From NCBI RefSeq assembly GCF_000374125.1, contig NZ_KB893627.1, forward strand, positions 166,699 through 230,698: a stretch of 64,000 nt of DNA. The letters are read 5' to 3'. A model generated the notes under the pieces. That model did not search any database and was not told where the DNA came from. It saw only the letters and a list, made by a program, of their open reading frames with translations. Below, piece after piece: positions 9,127 to 16,856 of the stretch; the stretch's first letter is position 1; each line of letters opens with the position of its first letter. Both the position numbers and the translations under genes were made by a program. Source of the stretch: Niabella aurantiaca DSM 17617 (lineage in GTDB: Bacteria > Bacteroidota > Bacteroidia > Chitinophagales > Chitinophagaceae).

Positions 9127-10134
9127 CTACGAAAGTACCGGTTTTTTATAAAACTTCTTGAACAGCAGGAACAGGCGGTGGTACACCGGATTGGTGTCGA
9201 TGAGTTTTCCCAGCCGGATCTTTTTGTAGGCGAGTGGCTCAAAAAGATCGTCTTCCCGCAGACGTTTGCCATAGATGCGGAACCGGTCAATAAGTGCACC
9301 GACGGAAAGTGTCTGGCGTTCCGATTTAGGGGTCTTCAGGATTTTATGCGAAATGCCCTGGCAATATTTGCTCAGGATCCGGTCTGCGTTTTCGATCACC
9401 GCCTTGTTCACCTGCGGGCTGAATGATTTAATGGACTCGAGATAGGTGACCAGCGCGTCAAAGCCTTCGGCAAATGCTTTATCGGAAGAAACAGAAGTGG
9501 TGGCGGCAAGATGCAAGCGGTAGGAAAAGCGCTCCTCCGCTGCCACGACCAGGTAGCCCGGCAGGGTCAGCTGGATAAAAAGCTCCATATCTGCAAAGAG
9601 TAATTTCGGGTAGGGGGGAATGCCCCCGATCCGGTCATAGTGGGCTGCCCGCATCATAAAACCGGTTCCCATAAGACTGATCTTGTCTGCCATAAACAGG
9701 GCTACTGCTGTTTCCGGGGCAATGGTTCCGGGCATCGGCTTGCATTTCTTCAGTACGGTTCCCTTTGCATCGATGTATCGAAAATGTGTTTGATAAAGCG
9801 AAGCATCCGGATATTGATCTATGAGCCGGTTCATGGTTTCCAGGTACTCCTTATCCAGAACGTCGTCGTGCCCGATGAGGGTGATGAACTCGTTTTTCGG
9901 GATTGTCCGGATGCGGCTCCAGTTCTCTTCAATGGTCAGGGGCTTTTCTGACGGTATGATTTTGATCCGCGGATCATTAAATGCACGGATGATCTCCAGG
10001 GTATTATCGGTGCTGCAGTTTTCCAGGATGATCAGGTCAAAGCCGGTAACGGTCTGATCGAGGATGCTGCGGATGCACTCCCGGATGTGATTGCTGCCAT
10101 TTCTTACGGGCAATATGATGGAATATTTTGACAA
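9127..10134 (-). CDS. Glycosyltransferase family 2
   Basis: A GT-A fold transferase. The typical start of the fold, KYSIILPVRNGSNHIRECI, follows a TTG at 10134, which I take as the start; the frame is open to another TTG at 10218 but those 28 residues look non-coding in composition. Motifs: LIILENCSTDNTLEI, NEFITLIGHDDVLDKEYL (the DD metal site), and LFADMELFIQLTLPGYLVV. The C-terminal third is basic and rich in short helices. It lies inside the minus-strand glycan operon between two other GT2 genes, 5 bp from the downstream one, but is separated by about 350 bp from the upstream one. The sugar transferred is unknown. Confidence 0.82.
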   Translation of the reverse strand: MSKYSIILPVRNGSNHIRECIRSILDQTVTGFDLIILENCSTDNTLEIIRAFNDPRIKIIPSEKPLTIEENWSRIRTIPKNEFITLIGHDDVLDKEYLETMNRLIDQYPDASLYQTHFRYIDAKGTVLKKCKPMPGTIAPETAVALFMADKISLMGTGFMMRAAHYDRIGGIPPYPKLLFADMELFIQLTLPGYLVVAAEERFSYRLHLAATTSVSSDKAFAEGFDALVTYLESIKSFSPQVNKAVIENADRILSKYCQGISHKILKTPKSERQTLSVGALIDRFRIYGKRLREDDLFEPLAYKKIRLGKLIDTNPVYHRLFLLFKKFYKKPVLS

Positions 10135-10483
10135 TTGTTTTTCTGTTTTATTGTGTAACCATAAGGTGCTGTTCTGCTTCAATGGAAACCTTCCGCACGG
10201 CTGCCTGCTTTTTTGCAAAATACGCCGTTTTTACCGGATCCGCCACCACGCGCCGGCATCTTATTTTTGTGTGAGCTTATGGGTATCATCCGCGGCGGGC
10301 GTTTCCGCTATGCGGAAATGAATCCTGCATTCCTGCCGGCCGCTGATAACACCAATAGTGGCCGGTGCAATAGATGTATAAGATCATTTATAGCGGGGGA
10401 AATGATGCTGTGGTTTGGGATCAATGCGGTTAACAGCAATCTGCCTGCTATTGGCCCCGGCCGCGAGGTAGTCTACACCCCGG
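10135..10483. other. Intergenic gap in the glycan operon, no gene seen
   Basis: About 350 bp between two GT2 genes of the same strand. Open frames here are short and their translations have no recognisable motif. The gap breaks the otherwise tight spacing of the operon, so an internal promoter or a decayed gene is possible, but I see no direct sign of either. Confidence 0.4.
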
Positions 10484-11431
10484 TTATTTTAAGATCCCCG
10501 ATTTTAAAAGCGGCTTTTTAAGTGTAAAAATTGTTTGCTTGAGGAAATAAGGCCGTTTGAATTTTTTCATTACGGGAATGGCCAGTATGTCCCGGGCCAA
10601 GCGGTCTACTGCTCTTAGTTTTTCCGGATCGGGATGGGTGACAAAGTATTTTTTTAATACGAACATATTTACGATGAACCATTCCCTTAAATGAGCGGTG
10701 ATCACATTTTCGCGGTTCTTGATGTAGCTGGATCGGGGAAATGACTCCTGGATCAGTTTAACAAAAGATGCACAGGCGGTGTAGTACAACCCGAGGTTCG
10801 TTTTGCTGAAATTGTCATCGTGCTTATTCAGGCGGCTGAACATTTTGTTGATCATGATGCCGCCTGTTTTTTTGCTGCAGAGGGCCAGCATCGCATGATC
10901 TGCCAAATGCGGGCTCCCGTAGTCCTGCATGCCTCCAATGTCAAGCGCAACCTGGCGATCGAGCACGCAGCTTGACCACAGGAAATTAGGTGTGCGTTGG
11001 GGATGGAGGAGCTCGAAGAGGAAATCGTCTGCCGAAAAGGATTCCACCTGGCCCTCCTGTTTATGATTCCTTATACAACCGCAGTAAATGCCATACCCGG
11101 GCATCTTATCGATCCTGTTTTTAAAGAAGGCCAGCATTTCCGGTTGAACCGGGTCGTCGTCTGTAACCATAACAATAAAAGCTGTTGTGGCTCTTTCGAT
11201 GCTCTTATTAAAGCTCCGGACCATACCTAGGTTTTCCACGTTTTTGTAATATTTCAAACGTGGGTCGTTTAACCTCTCAACAACCGCCCGTGCGCTTCCT
11301 TCCGGATCATTGTCCGATATGACGATCTCAAACGCCGGATCTGTTTGTGTTAACAAAGAACACAATTGGTCCTTGAGGAATCCCGGACGTTTATAGGTAG
11401 AGATACAAAAACTAACCCATGGGTTGGTCAT
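10484..11431 (-). CDS. Glycosyltransferase family 2
   Basis: A 315-residue GT-A enzyme starting at an ATG. Motifs: VSFCISTYKRPGFLKDQL, FEIVISDNDPEGSARAVV, NLGMVRSFNKSIERAT, and the metal-binding DDD in VMVTDDDPVQPEML. The middle part (WSSCVLDRQVALDIGGMQDYGSPHLADHAML) holds the acceptor-side acidic residues seen in this family. It is 5 bp downstream of the CmcI-type methyltransferase gene and clearly in the same operon. It probably adds one residue of the surface glycan made here; which sugar cannot be said. Confidence 0.85.
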   Translation of the reverse strand: MTNPWVSFCISTYKRPGFLKDQLCSLLTQTDPAFEIVISDNDPEGSARAVVERLNDPRLKYYKNVENLGMVRSFNKSIERATTAFIVMVTDDDPVQPEMLAFFKNRIDKMPGYGIYCGCIRNHKQEGQVESFSADDFLFELLHPQRTPNFLWSSCVLDRQVALDIGGMQDYGSPHLADHAMLALCSKKTGGIMINKMFSRLNKHDDNFSKTNLGLYYTACASFVKLIQESFPRSSYIKNRENVITAHLREWFIVNMFVLKKYFVTHPDPEKLRAVDRLARDILAIPVMKKFKRPYFLKQTIFTLKKPLLKSGILK

Positions 11432-11436
11432 AGCTG

Positions 11437-12177
11437 TTATTTAACCCTTTTTAGATATCCGCGGGGTGCCACGCTGATCTGGATCTTATTGTCGATGTCT
11501 TTATTGATCTCAAACCGGTCGTTCTCGGCTAAGAAGGCATCTACGGCGGTCATAGGATTATTGCCGATGCCCCAGGGGCGGGTCATGCCGGGAATGTAAT
11601 TATTGGGCAGGTTTTCGACGATGGTGTCGAATACCACGATATAGGAATTGAGGGATACCAGCGGAGCATAATAGCGTAACTCATCCAGCACGTGCTCGTG
11701 CGTATGGTTAGAATCCAGTACTACCAGTATCTTTTCTTTGCCGGCCGCTGCTGCATATACCAGGTCGGCTGTTGCCTGATCTACCGACGAGCCCTGGATC
11801 ATTTTGATCCGCCGGTACATCGGGTGTTTTTCAATTTCCTTCCGGTTATGCTCCCGAATATCGATATCGATGCCCAGCACTTCTCCGTTGCCGATCAGCT
11901 CCAGTAACGAAGCATAAAAGATCAGTGATCCGCCGTGCGCAATGCCGGTTTCAATGATCAGGTCCGGCTGCACTTCCCAGATCAGTTCCTGCATGGCGAT
12001 CATGTCCTGGGGGTACTGGATAATGGGCCGCCCCATCCATTTAAAATTGTAGGAATACTGAGCTTTGTTGGATTCTGTATTGAACGCAGCTGCGGCAGCT
12101 TTTAATCCTTCATTCTGCCCGTAACTGTTCACTCTGTTGTTACATTCCTGTATAAATTCCTGTACCGGGTTACTCAT
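11437..12177 (-). CDS. CmcI/rhamnosyl O-methyltransferase family protein
   Basis: A 246-residue class I SAM-dependent methyltransferase of the cephalosporin hydroxylase (CmcI, PF04989) group. The SAM-binding region is IIETGIAHGGSLIFYASLLE (motif I) and VLGIDIDIREHNRKEI (motif II); the metal/substrate-site region is ILVVLDSNHTHEHVLDELRYYAPLV, followed by YIVVFDTIVENLP. Family members O-methylate sugars such as rhamnose in glycolipids. Its position between the SDR gene (5 bp) and a GT2 gene (5 bp) suggests O-methylation of a residue of the same glycan. The family name 'hydroxylase' is historical, so no hydroxylase activity is implied. Confidence 0.82.
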   Translation of the reverse strand: MSNPVQEFIQECNNRVNSYGQNEGLKAAAAAFNTESNKAQYSYNFKWMGRPIIQYPQDMIAMQELIWEVQPDLIIETGIAHGGSLIFYASLLELIGNGEVLGIDIDIREHNRKEIEKHPMYRRIKMIQGSSVDQATADLVYAAAAGKEKILVVLDSNHTHEHVLDELRYYAPLVSLNSYIVVFDTIVENLPNNYIPGMTRPWGIGNNPMTAVDAFLAENDRFEINKDIDNKIQISVAPRGYLKRVK

Positions 12178-12182
12178 CGATT

Positions 12183-13028
12183 TTATTTGATTGATTTTAA
12201 TTTACTGTTGTCTCCCCAAAAATGCATGGGCTCGAAATCGGGGTAGGGGTAAAAGCCCAAATTTAGCTGAATCTTCTGGTTTTTTGATCGCAGATGGTCC
12301 AAAACGAATTGTTTTACGGTTACCGGCTGGTTGCTGGAGATATTGATCAGGCCCGTAACCTGCTGTTGCAGGGCCACTTTTACAATGGCTTCGGCCAGGG
12401 CTGTTACCGGCATGAAATCCCGGGTTTGCTCCCCGCCGCTCATATTGAATACGGGCTCGCCCTTTTCCAGCGCAGCATCCAGCTGAGGGATCAGGGATTT
12501 GGAGTTCTGGCCTTCGCCATACATGTAAAACAGGCGTACCCATTTCAGGGAAAAAGGTTTTTCCTTTTGAAATGCCTCCAGGGTCGTTCTTAATGCATCC
12601 TTAGCCTGTGCATAGGCGTTGCCGGGCCGGGCGGGCATCGTTTCGTCCAGGCGCCCTTCCTGCATTCCATATTCGAAACAGGTGCCGGTGACTGTCAGAT
12701 CGTTCAGTCCCTGCCCGACCAGGTTCATAAGGAATTGCCGGTGTGCGGGAAGGTTCCTGGCTGTATGGAAGGCTTCTTTATAGTTGGGCAGCCCTTCCCA
12801 CGCCAGATGAATGGCCAGGTCCGGCCGGTCAAAATACTCAAAAAGATCAGGCCCCAGGTCCGGCTGGTGCAGGTCGAACGGCCTTACCGAAATACGGGGC
12901 GTATCAAAGAGACCCGTGGCCCGGATATGCCGGGAAGCGGCAATGATGTGCACATTCTGCTGTAACAGCGCCTGAACAACATGTTTTCCGATGAACCCTG
13001 TGGCTCCTGTAACCAGCACTTTTCTCAT
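12183..13028 (-). CDS. NAD(P)-dependent SDR, probable CDP-4-keto-sugar reductase/epimerase
   Basis: An extended short-chain dehydrogenase of 281 residues. It has the Rossmann start KVLVTGATGFIGKHV (GxxGxxG) and the catalytic Tyr-x3-Lys as YAQAK, with the upstream TGTCFEYG corresponding to the Thr/Ser position. In deoxysugar operons such proteins reduce the C4 keto group of the NDP-4-keto-6-deoxysugar as the last step. Its ATG overlaps the stop of the upstream C-methyltransferase (ATGA), so they are translationally coupled. The exact stereochemistry of the product cannot be read from sequence. Confidence 0.8.
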   Translation of the reverse strand: MRKVLVTGATGFIGKHVVQALLQQNVHIIAASRHIRATGLFDTPRISVRPFDLHQPDLGPDLFEYFDRPDLAIHLAWEGLPNYKEAFHTARNLPAHRQFLMNLVGQGLNDLTVTGTCFEYGMQEGRLDETMPARPGNAYAQAKDALRTTLEAFQKEKPFSLKWVRLFYMYGEGQNSKSLIPQLDAALEKGEPVFNMSGGEQTRDFMPVTALAEAIVKVALQQQVTGLINISSNQPVTVKQFVLDHLRSKNQKIQLNLGFYPYPDFEPMHFWGDNSKLKSIK

Positions 13029-14251
13029 GTTGTTTGCAATGAGGGTATGGCGGTTACAAATTGCCCGTTCCAGTCTTTAATATAGGCCAGCTGTTTCATG
13101 ATCTCTTCTTTCAGGTTCCAGGGGAGGATCAGGACAAAGTCGGGTTTTGCCGTTTTTAACTGGTCTTCATTGACCACGGGAATATGACTGGCCGGAAGGT
13201 ATTTATCCTGTTTGTAGGGGTTGGCGTCCACTACAAAACCGATCAGGTCATTTTTGACACCACAATAGTTCAGCAAGGTATTTCCTTTGGCCGCAGCGCC
13301 ATAGGCGGCAACGGTTTTGCCGGCTTTTTGCTGATCCAGCAGGAACTGTAGCAACTGCTTTTTGATCGCAAATGCTTTTCCCTGGAAGTTGGAATAATAG
13401 GGCATTTCAAGCATGCCCTTTTCCTTTTCTTTTTGCAGCAATGCGGCTACCTGTGGGCCAACCGGCCTGGTTGGATCTTCTTTATGTTTGGCGTAGATCC
13501 GCAGTGATCCGCCATGTGTAGTAAGCTCTTCCACATCAAAGAGCTCCAAACCGGCAGCCTCAAATATCTGTTTTACGGTATGAAACGACAGGTAAGAAAA
13601 GTGTTCATGGTAAATGGTATCGAACTGGTTATTGTCAACCAGCTGCATGAGGTGCGGAAACTCCATGGTGATCACACCCTGCTCTTTTAAAAGGATCTTC
13701 ATTCCGCCTACAAAATCCACAATGTCCGGCACATGGGCCAGTACATTGTTGCCGAGCAGCAGGTCGGCCTTTTTGCCCTCGGCTGCCAGCTGGCGGGCGA
13801 GTCGTACGCCAAAAAAATCCACTACCGAGGGGACGCCTTTTTCTGCGGCGGCCGCGGCAGTATTGGCGGTAGGCTCCACACCCAGCACCGGTATGTTTCT
13901 TTCTTTAAAATATTGCAGCAGGTAGCCATCGTTGCTGGCAATTTCAACAACCAGGGAATCTGTTGTGTAGCGGAACCGTTCCTGCATTTTTTCCACGTAG
14001 GCCCTTGCATGCGCCAGCCAGCTGGTGGAGTAGGAAGAGAAGTACACGTAGTTGCTGTCAAAAATGGCATCGGATTTTTTATATTCGTCCACCTGTACCA
14101 GAAAACAATTCGGGCAGGTATGTACTTTCAGGGGATAAAATGTTTCAGGCTCATTCAACGCTTCTTTTGCTAAAAAGGAATTGGATGCGGGAGCATTTCC
14201 CAGATCAATAAATACATCGTTCAGTTCAGTCGTACAAAATCTGCAATTCAT
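13025..14251 (-). CDS. Sugar C-methyltransferase (TylC3/NovU-like)
   Basis: 408 residues from the ATG at 14251, chosen because it gives the expected N-terminus MNCRFC and lies 10 bp after the upstream stop. Three parts are visible: an N-terminal zinc-type domain with CRFC and, further on, CPNC; a central SAM-binding Rossmann domain (VVEIASNDGYLLQYF, VLGVEPTANTAAAA, LLLGNNVLAHVPDI); and a C-terminal domain beginning about residue 290 with VAAYGAAAKGNTLLNY. This three-domain layout belongs to enzymes such as TylC3 that put a methyl group on C3 of a 4-keto-deoxysugar nucleotide. Beside rfbF and rfbG, the likely substrate is a CDP-4-keto-6-deoxyhexose. Confidence 0.87.
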   Translation of the reverse strand: MNCRFCTTELNDVFIDLGNAPASNSFLAKEALNEPETFYPLKVHTCPNCFLVQVDEYKKSDAIFDSNYVYFSSYSTSWLAHARAYVEKMQERFRYTTDSLVVEIASNDGYLLQYFKERNIPVLGVEPTANTAAAAAEKGVPSVVDFFGVRLARQLAAEGKKADLLLGNNVLAHVPDIVDFVGGMKILLKEQGVITMEFPHLMQLVDNNQFDTIYHEHFSYLSFHTVKQIFEAAGLELFDVEELTTHGGSLRIYAKHKEDPTRPVGPQVAALLQKEKEKGMLEMPYYSNFQGKAFAIKKQLLQFLLDQQKAGKTVAAYGAAAKGNTLLNYCGVKNDLIGFVVDANPYKQDKYLPASHIPVVNEDQLKTAKPDFVLILPWNLKEEIMKQLAYIKDWNGQFVTAIPSLQTT

Positions 14252-14261
14252 TGTATCATTT

Positions 14262-14786
14262 TTATAATAACGGATGCTGCTGATCACGCGCGGATAATTC
14301 AACCGGGTGCAGCGGCCATTGTATGTTTATTTTCGGGTCGTTATACCGGACGCCCGATTCCAAGGCCGGCGTATAGAATTCGGAATGGCAGTACACGAGC
14401 TCCACATCATTGGTGAGCGCCTGAAAGCCATGCGCAAATCCTTCCGGAAGGTACATCATCTGTTTGTTGGCGGCCGAGATCTCGGCACCAAACCACTGCA
14501 AATACGTTGCCGAGTTTTGCCGCAGGTCCAGGATCACGTCGTAGGCGGCGCCTGCAATGCAGCGTATGAGCTTGATCTCCTTATGTGGCGCCCGTTGAAA
14601 ATGCATGCCCCTTACCGTTCCTTTTAAAGCGGTGTAGGAATGGTTCATCTGCACCCATTCTTTGTGGTGGCCGATTTCTGCAAAGCTGTTTTTACAAAAC
14701 GTGCGCATAAACCATCCCCGGTTATCGCCCAATACCTTGGGGGTGATCAAAAAGCTGCCGGGTAAAGGAGTAGGGGAGAATATCAT
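14262..14786 (-). CDS. RmlC-like sugar-nucleotide 3- or 3,5-epimerase
   Basis: 174 residues from the ATG at 14786, which overlaps the TGA of rfbG (ATGA). It is a cupin-fold epimerase of the dTDP-4-dehydrorhamnose 3,5-epimerase family: DNRGWFMRTF at the start, the catalytic-His strand GTVRGMHFQ, the DLRQNSATYLQW segment, LPEGFAHGFQAL, and the later Tyr-containing VELVYCHSEFYTP. Family members epimerise C3 and/or C5 of 4-keto-6-deoxysugar nucleotides. Here it most likely acts on the CDP-sugar made by RfbG before C-methylation or reduction. Whether one or both carbons are inverted is not evident. I avoid the name rfbC because the partner genes are CDP- rather than dTDP-specific. Confidence 0.85.
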   Translation of the reverse strand: MIFSPTPLPGSFLITPKVLGDNRGWFMRTFCKNSFAEIGHHKEWVQMNHSYTALKGTVRGMHFQRAPHKEIKLIRCIAGAAYDVILDLRQNSATYLQWFGAEISAANKQMMYLPEGFAHGFQALTNDVELVYCHSEFYTPALESGVRYNDPKINIQWPLHPVELSARDQQHPLL

Positions 14787-15865
14787 AGTGCCATGTACCG
14801 GTTGATCTGGTTTAATGTGAAAGAAGCTGCGGCTCCGGCCGGTTGCCGGTACCAGTCGATGGTCCATTCAATGGCTTCCGCGGCATTTAATTTGGGCTGC
14901 CAGTCCAGCTGTTGTTTTGCCTTGCTGATGTTCAGCTGCAACAGGTGTGCTTCATGTACCGCCTGCGGATCGCTGCCATCTTCCCAGCTGCCGGCACCCC
15001 ATGTGGTAATGGCTTGCTCTGCCAGCTCTTTTACGGTAAGGTGGTCTGCCGGTTCGGGCCCAAAATTATAGGCGCCGCTATAGGCAAGATCGTTGTGTAA
15101 TTTTGAGGCCAGCAGCAGGTAACCGCCCAATGGTTCCAGCACATGCTGCCAGGGACGCACGGATGCGGGGTTGCGTATCAGGATCGCCTCCTGCTTTTTT
15201 AAGGCGGTTACGATATCGGGTATGATCCGGTCTTTGCTGAAATCACCTCCGCCGATGACGTTGCCTGCCCTTACGGAGGCCAGGGCCTTCTGGTGGCGGG
15301 AGTGGGTGGCCGTGTTGAAAAAGGAATTCCTAAAGGCGTTTACTACCAGCTCGGTACAGGCCTTGCTGGCGCTGTACGGGTCGTAGCCGCCTAAAACATC
15401 AGCTTCTGTATAAAGGATGTCCTGTTCTTTGTTCTCGTACACTTTATCGGTGGTGATGATTAGCACAGTGCATGCCCCTTTTACTTTTTGCACAGCTTCA
15501 AGGAGATTGGCGGTGCCGGCCACATTGACTTCAAATGTTTCGGCGGGGATCTCATAGCTCCGGCGTACCAGGGGCTGTGCGGCCAGGTGAAAAATAAAGT
15601 CGGGCTGAAAGTCGGCGATCTCGCCGGCCAGCCTGTCCCTGTTCCGGATGTCTGCAATAACGCTCGTTGCTGCCGCATAGGGCCGCGTTGCATTAAAAAT
15701 GCACTGTTCATCTTCCGGGGCAAGGGCATAGCCTTTTATATGCGCGCCTAGTTCCTTTAGCCATAAGGATAGCCAGGTGCCCTTAAAGCCGGTGTGGCCG
15801 GTTATAAAAACGTTCTTCCCGGAATAAGCTGCGGTCAATGCAGCTTTGTTTACCACACTTTCCAT
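14783..15865 (-). CDS. rfbG: CDP-glucose 4,6-dehydratase
   Basis: 360 residues from the ATG at 15865, close to the usual RfbG length; longer in-frame starts would extend far into rfbF. It converts CDP-D-glucose to CDP-4-keto-6-deoxy-D-glucose with bound NAD+. The signature VFITGHTGFKGTWLSLWLKELG distinguishes RfbG from RmlB. Other marks are FIFHLAAQPLVRRSY, the Thr of IITTDKVYEN and the Tyr-x3-Lys YSASK. It overlaps rfbF by 16 bp and the epimerase by 4 bp. Confidence 0.95.
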   Translation of the reverse strand: MESVVNKAALTAAYSGKNVFITGHTGFKGTWLSLWLKELGAHIKGYALAPEDEQCIFNATRPYAAATSVIADIRNRDRLAGEIADFQPDFIFHLAAQPLVRRSYEIPAETFEVNVAGTANLLEAVQKVKGACTVLIITTDKVYENKEQDILYTEADVLGGYDPYSASKACTELVVNAFRNSFFNTATHSRHQKALASVRAGNVIGGGDFSKDRIIPDIVTALKKQEAILIRNPASVRPWQHVLEPLGGYLLLASKLHNDLAYSGAYNFGPEPADHLTVKELAEQAITTWGAGSWEDGSDPQAVHEAHLLQLNISKAKQQLDWQPKLNAAEAIEWTIDWYRQPAGAAASFTLNQINRYMAL

Positions 15866-16626
15866 TTTGCGTTGTTGTTTTTCCATAGCTCTTCGAGTTC
15901 GATCTTGTCCCTCAGCGCGTCCATCGGCTTCCAAAAGCCGGTATGCCTGAATGCCGCGAGCTGCCCGTCATCGGCCAGCTGCTCCAGCGGCTCGTCTTCC
16001 CACATCATATTGCTCATATCGCCTTGCAGATAGCGGAATACTTCCGGCTTCAATACAAAAAAGCCGCCATTGATCCATTTACCTTCATCCTTGGCTTTTT
16101 CGCGGAAAGCAGCTACATTGTCGTCACCGTCCAGTTCCAGTCCGCCAAAGCGGGAGTCCATCTGGATGGCGGTAACGGTTGCGATCTTGTTGTGCTGATG
16201 ATGATAATCGAGCAGTTGCCGGATGTTCACATCACAAACACCGTCGCCATAGGTGAGCATAAAATCCTTATCATCCAGGTATTTTTGTACCTGCTGCAGA
16301 CGGCCGGCTGTTTTTGTATGAGTGCCGGTTTCCACCAGGGTTACTTTAAAGTTTTCGCTGGCGCTGGCATGATAGGCAATGGAGTTATTGGCAAGATCTA
16401 CGGTAAGGTCGGCATTGCGCAAAAAATATTGGGTAAAATATTCTTTGATGACGTGCCCCTTATACCCGAGACAAACTACAAATTCATTGAATCCATAGCG
16501 ACTGTAAATCTTCATAATGTGCCAAAGGATCGGTTTTCCGCCGATCTCAACCATGGGTTTGGGGCGCACATCGGTCTCTTCCGATAAGCGCGTGCCCAAT
16601 CCACCTGCAAAAATGACCACTTTCAT
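15850..16626 (-). CDS. rfbF: Glucose-1-phosphate cytidylyltransferase
   Basis: 258 residues, the usual RfbF length. It makes CDP-glucose from CTP and glucose-1-phosphate, the first step of CDP-deoxysugar synthesis. Motifs: nucleotide-binding VVIFAGGLGTRLSEET, the sugar-phosphate loop RPKPMVEIGGKPILWHIM, and LTYGDGVCDVN (metal-binding Asp). The ATG at 16626 is supported by a strong Shine-Dalgarno AGGGAGG 7 bp upstream, rather than the longer frame to 16659. It is the first gene of the nine-gene operon and has a -7 promoter element 31 bp upstream. Confidence 0.95.
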   Translation of the reverse strand: MKVVIFAGGLGTRLSEETDVRPKPMVEIGGKPILWHIMKIYSRYGFNEFVVCLGYKGHVIKEYFTQYFLRNADLTVDLANNSIAYHASASENFKVTLVETGTHTKTAGRLQQVQKYLDDKDFMLTYGDGVCDVNIRQLLDYHHQHNKIATVTAIQMDSRFGGLELDGDDNVAAFREKAKDEGKWINGGFFVLKPEVFRYLQGDMSNMMWEDEPLEQLADDGQLAAFRHTGFWKPMDALRDKIELEELWKNNNAKWKVW

Positions 16627-16633
16627 ACCAAAT

Positions 16634-16640
16634 CCTCCCT
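16634..16640 (-). promoter_or_regulatory. Shine-Dalgarno site of rfbF
   Basis: The minus strand reads AGGGAGG, 7 bp before the ATG at 16626. It is one of the few strong Shine-Dalgarno matches in the window and decides the start of rfbF. Confidence 0.6.
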
Positions 16641-16656
16641 TTTCTTGTGAGATCAG

Positions 16657-16664
16657 CAAAAATA
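16657..16664 (-). promoter_or_regulatory. -7 promoter element of the CDP-sugar operon
   Basis: Reads TATTTTTG on the minus strand (TAnnTTTG consensus), giving an expected transcript start about 25 bp before rfbF. No matching -33 element is seen at 18-19 bp. Confidence 0.4.
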
Positions 16665-16856
16665 GGCGTTATCCCGAGGATTCCGGTTATCAAAGCCCTA
16701 AAATCCAAATTTTGCAGGCAGTTTTTGTCCGGATCATGATGCCGGATGCGCATCCGAATTGAACCAGGAGGCTCGTTGCTGACGGCTTTAACTTCAATGT
16801 TTCCGGTTGCCACCGCCGGTAGCTCCTGGTTCTTATGCCAATGACCCGGTCGGGTG

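Noticed and set aside
10213..10521. A 102-codon plus-strand frame between two GT2 genes
   Set aside because: It opposes the operon, overlaps the end of a GT2 gene and its translation resembles no protein family.
16547..16813. An 88-codon minus-strand frame upstream of rfbF
   Set aside because: It overlaps the start of rfbF in another frame, and the promoter and Shine-Dalgarno signals of rfbF lie inside it.
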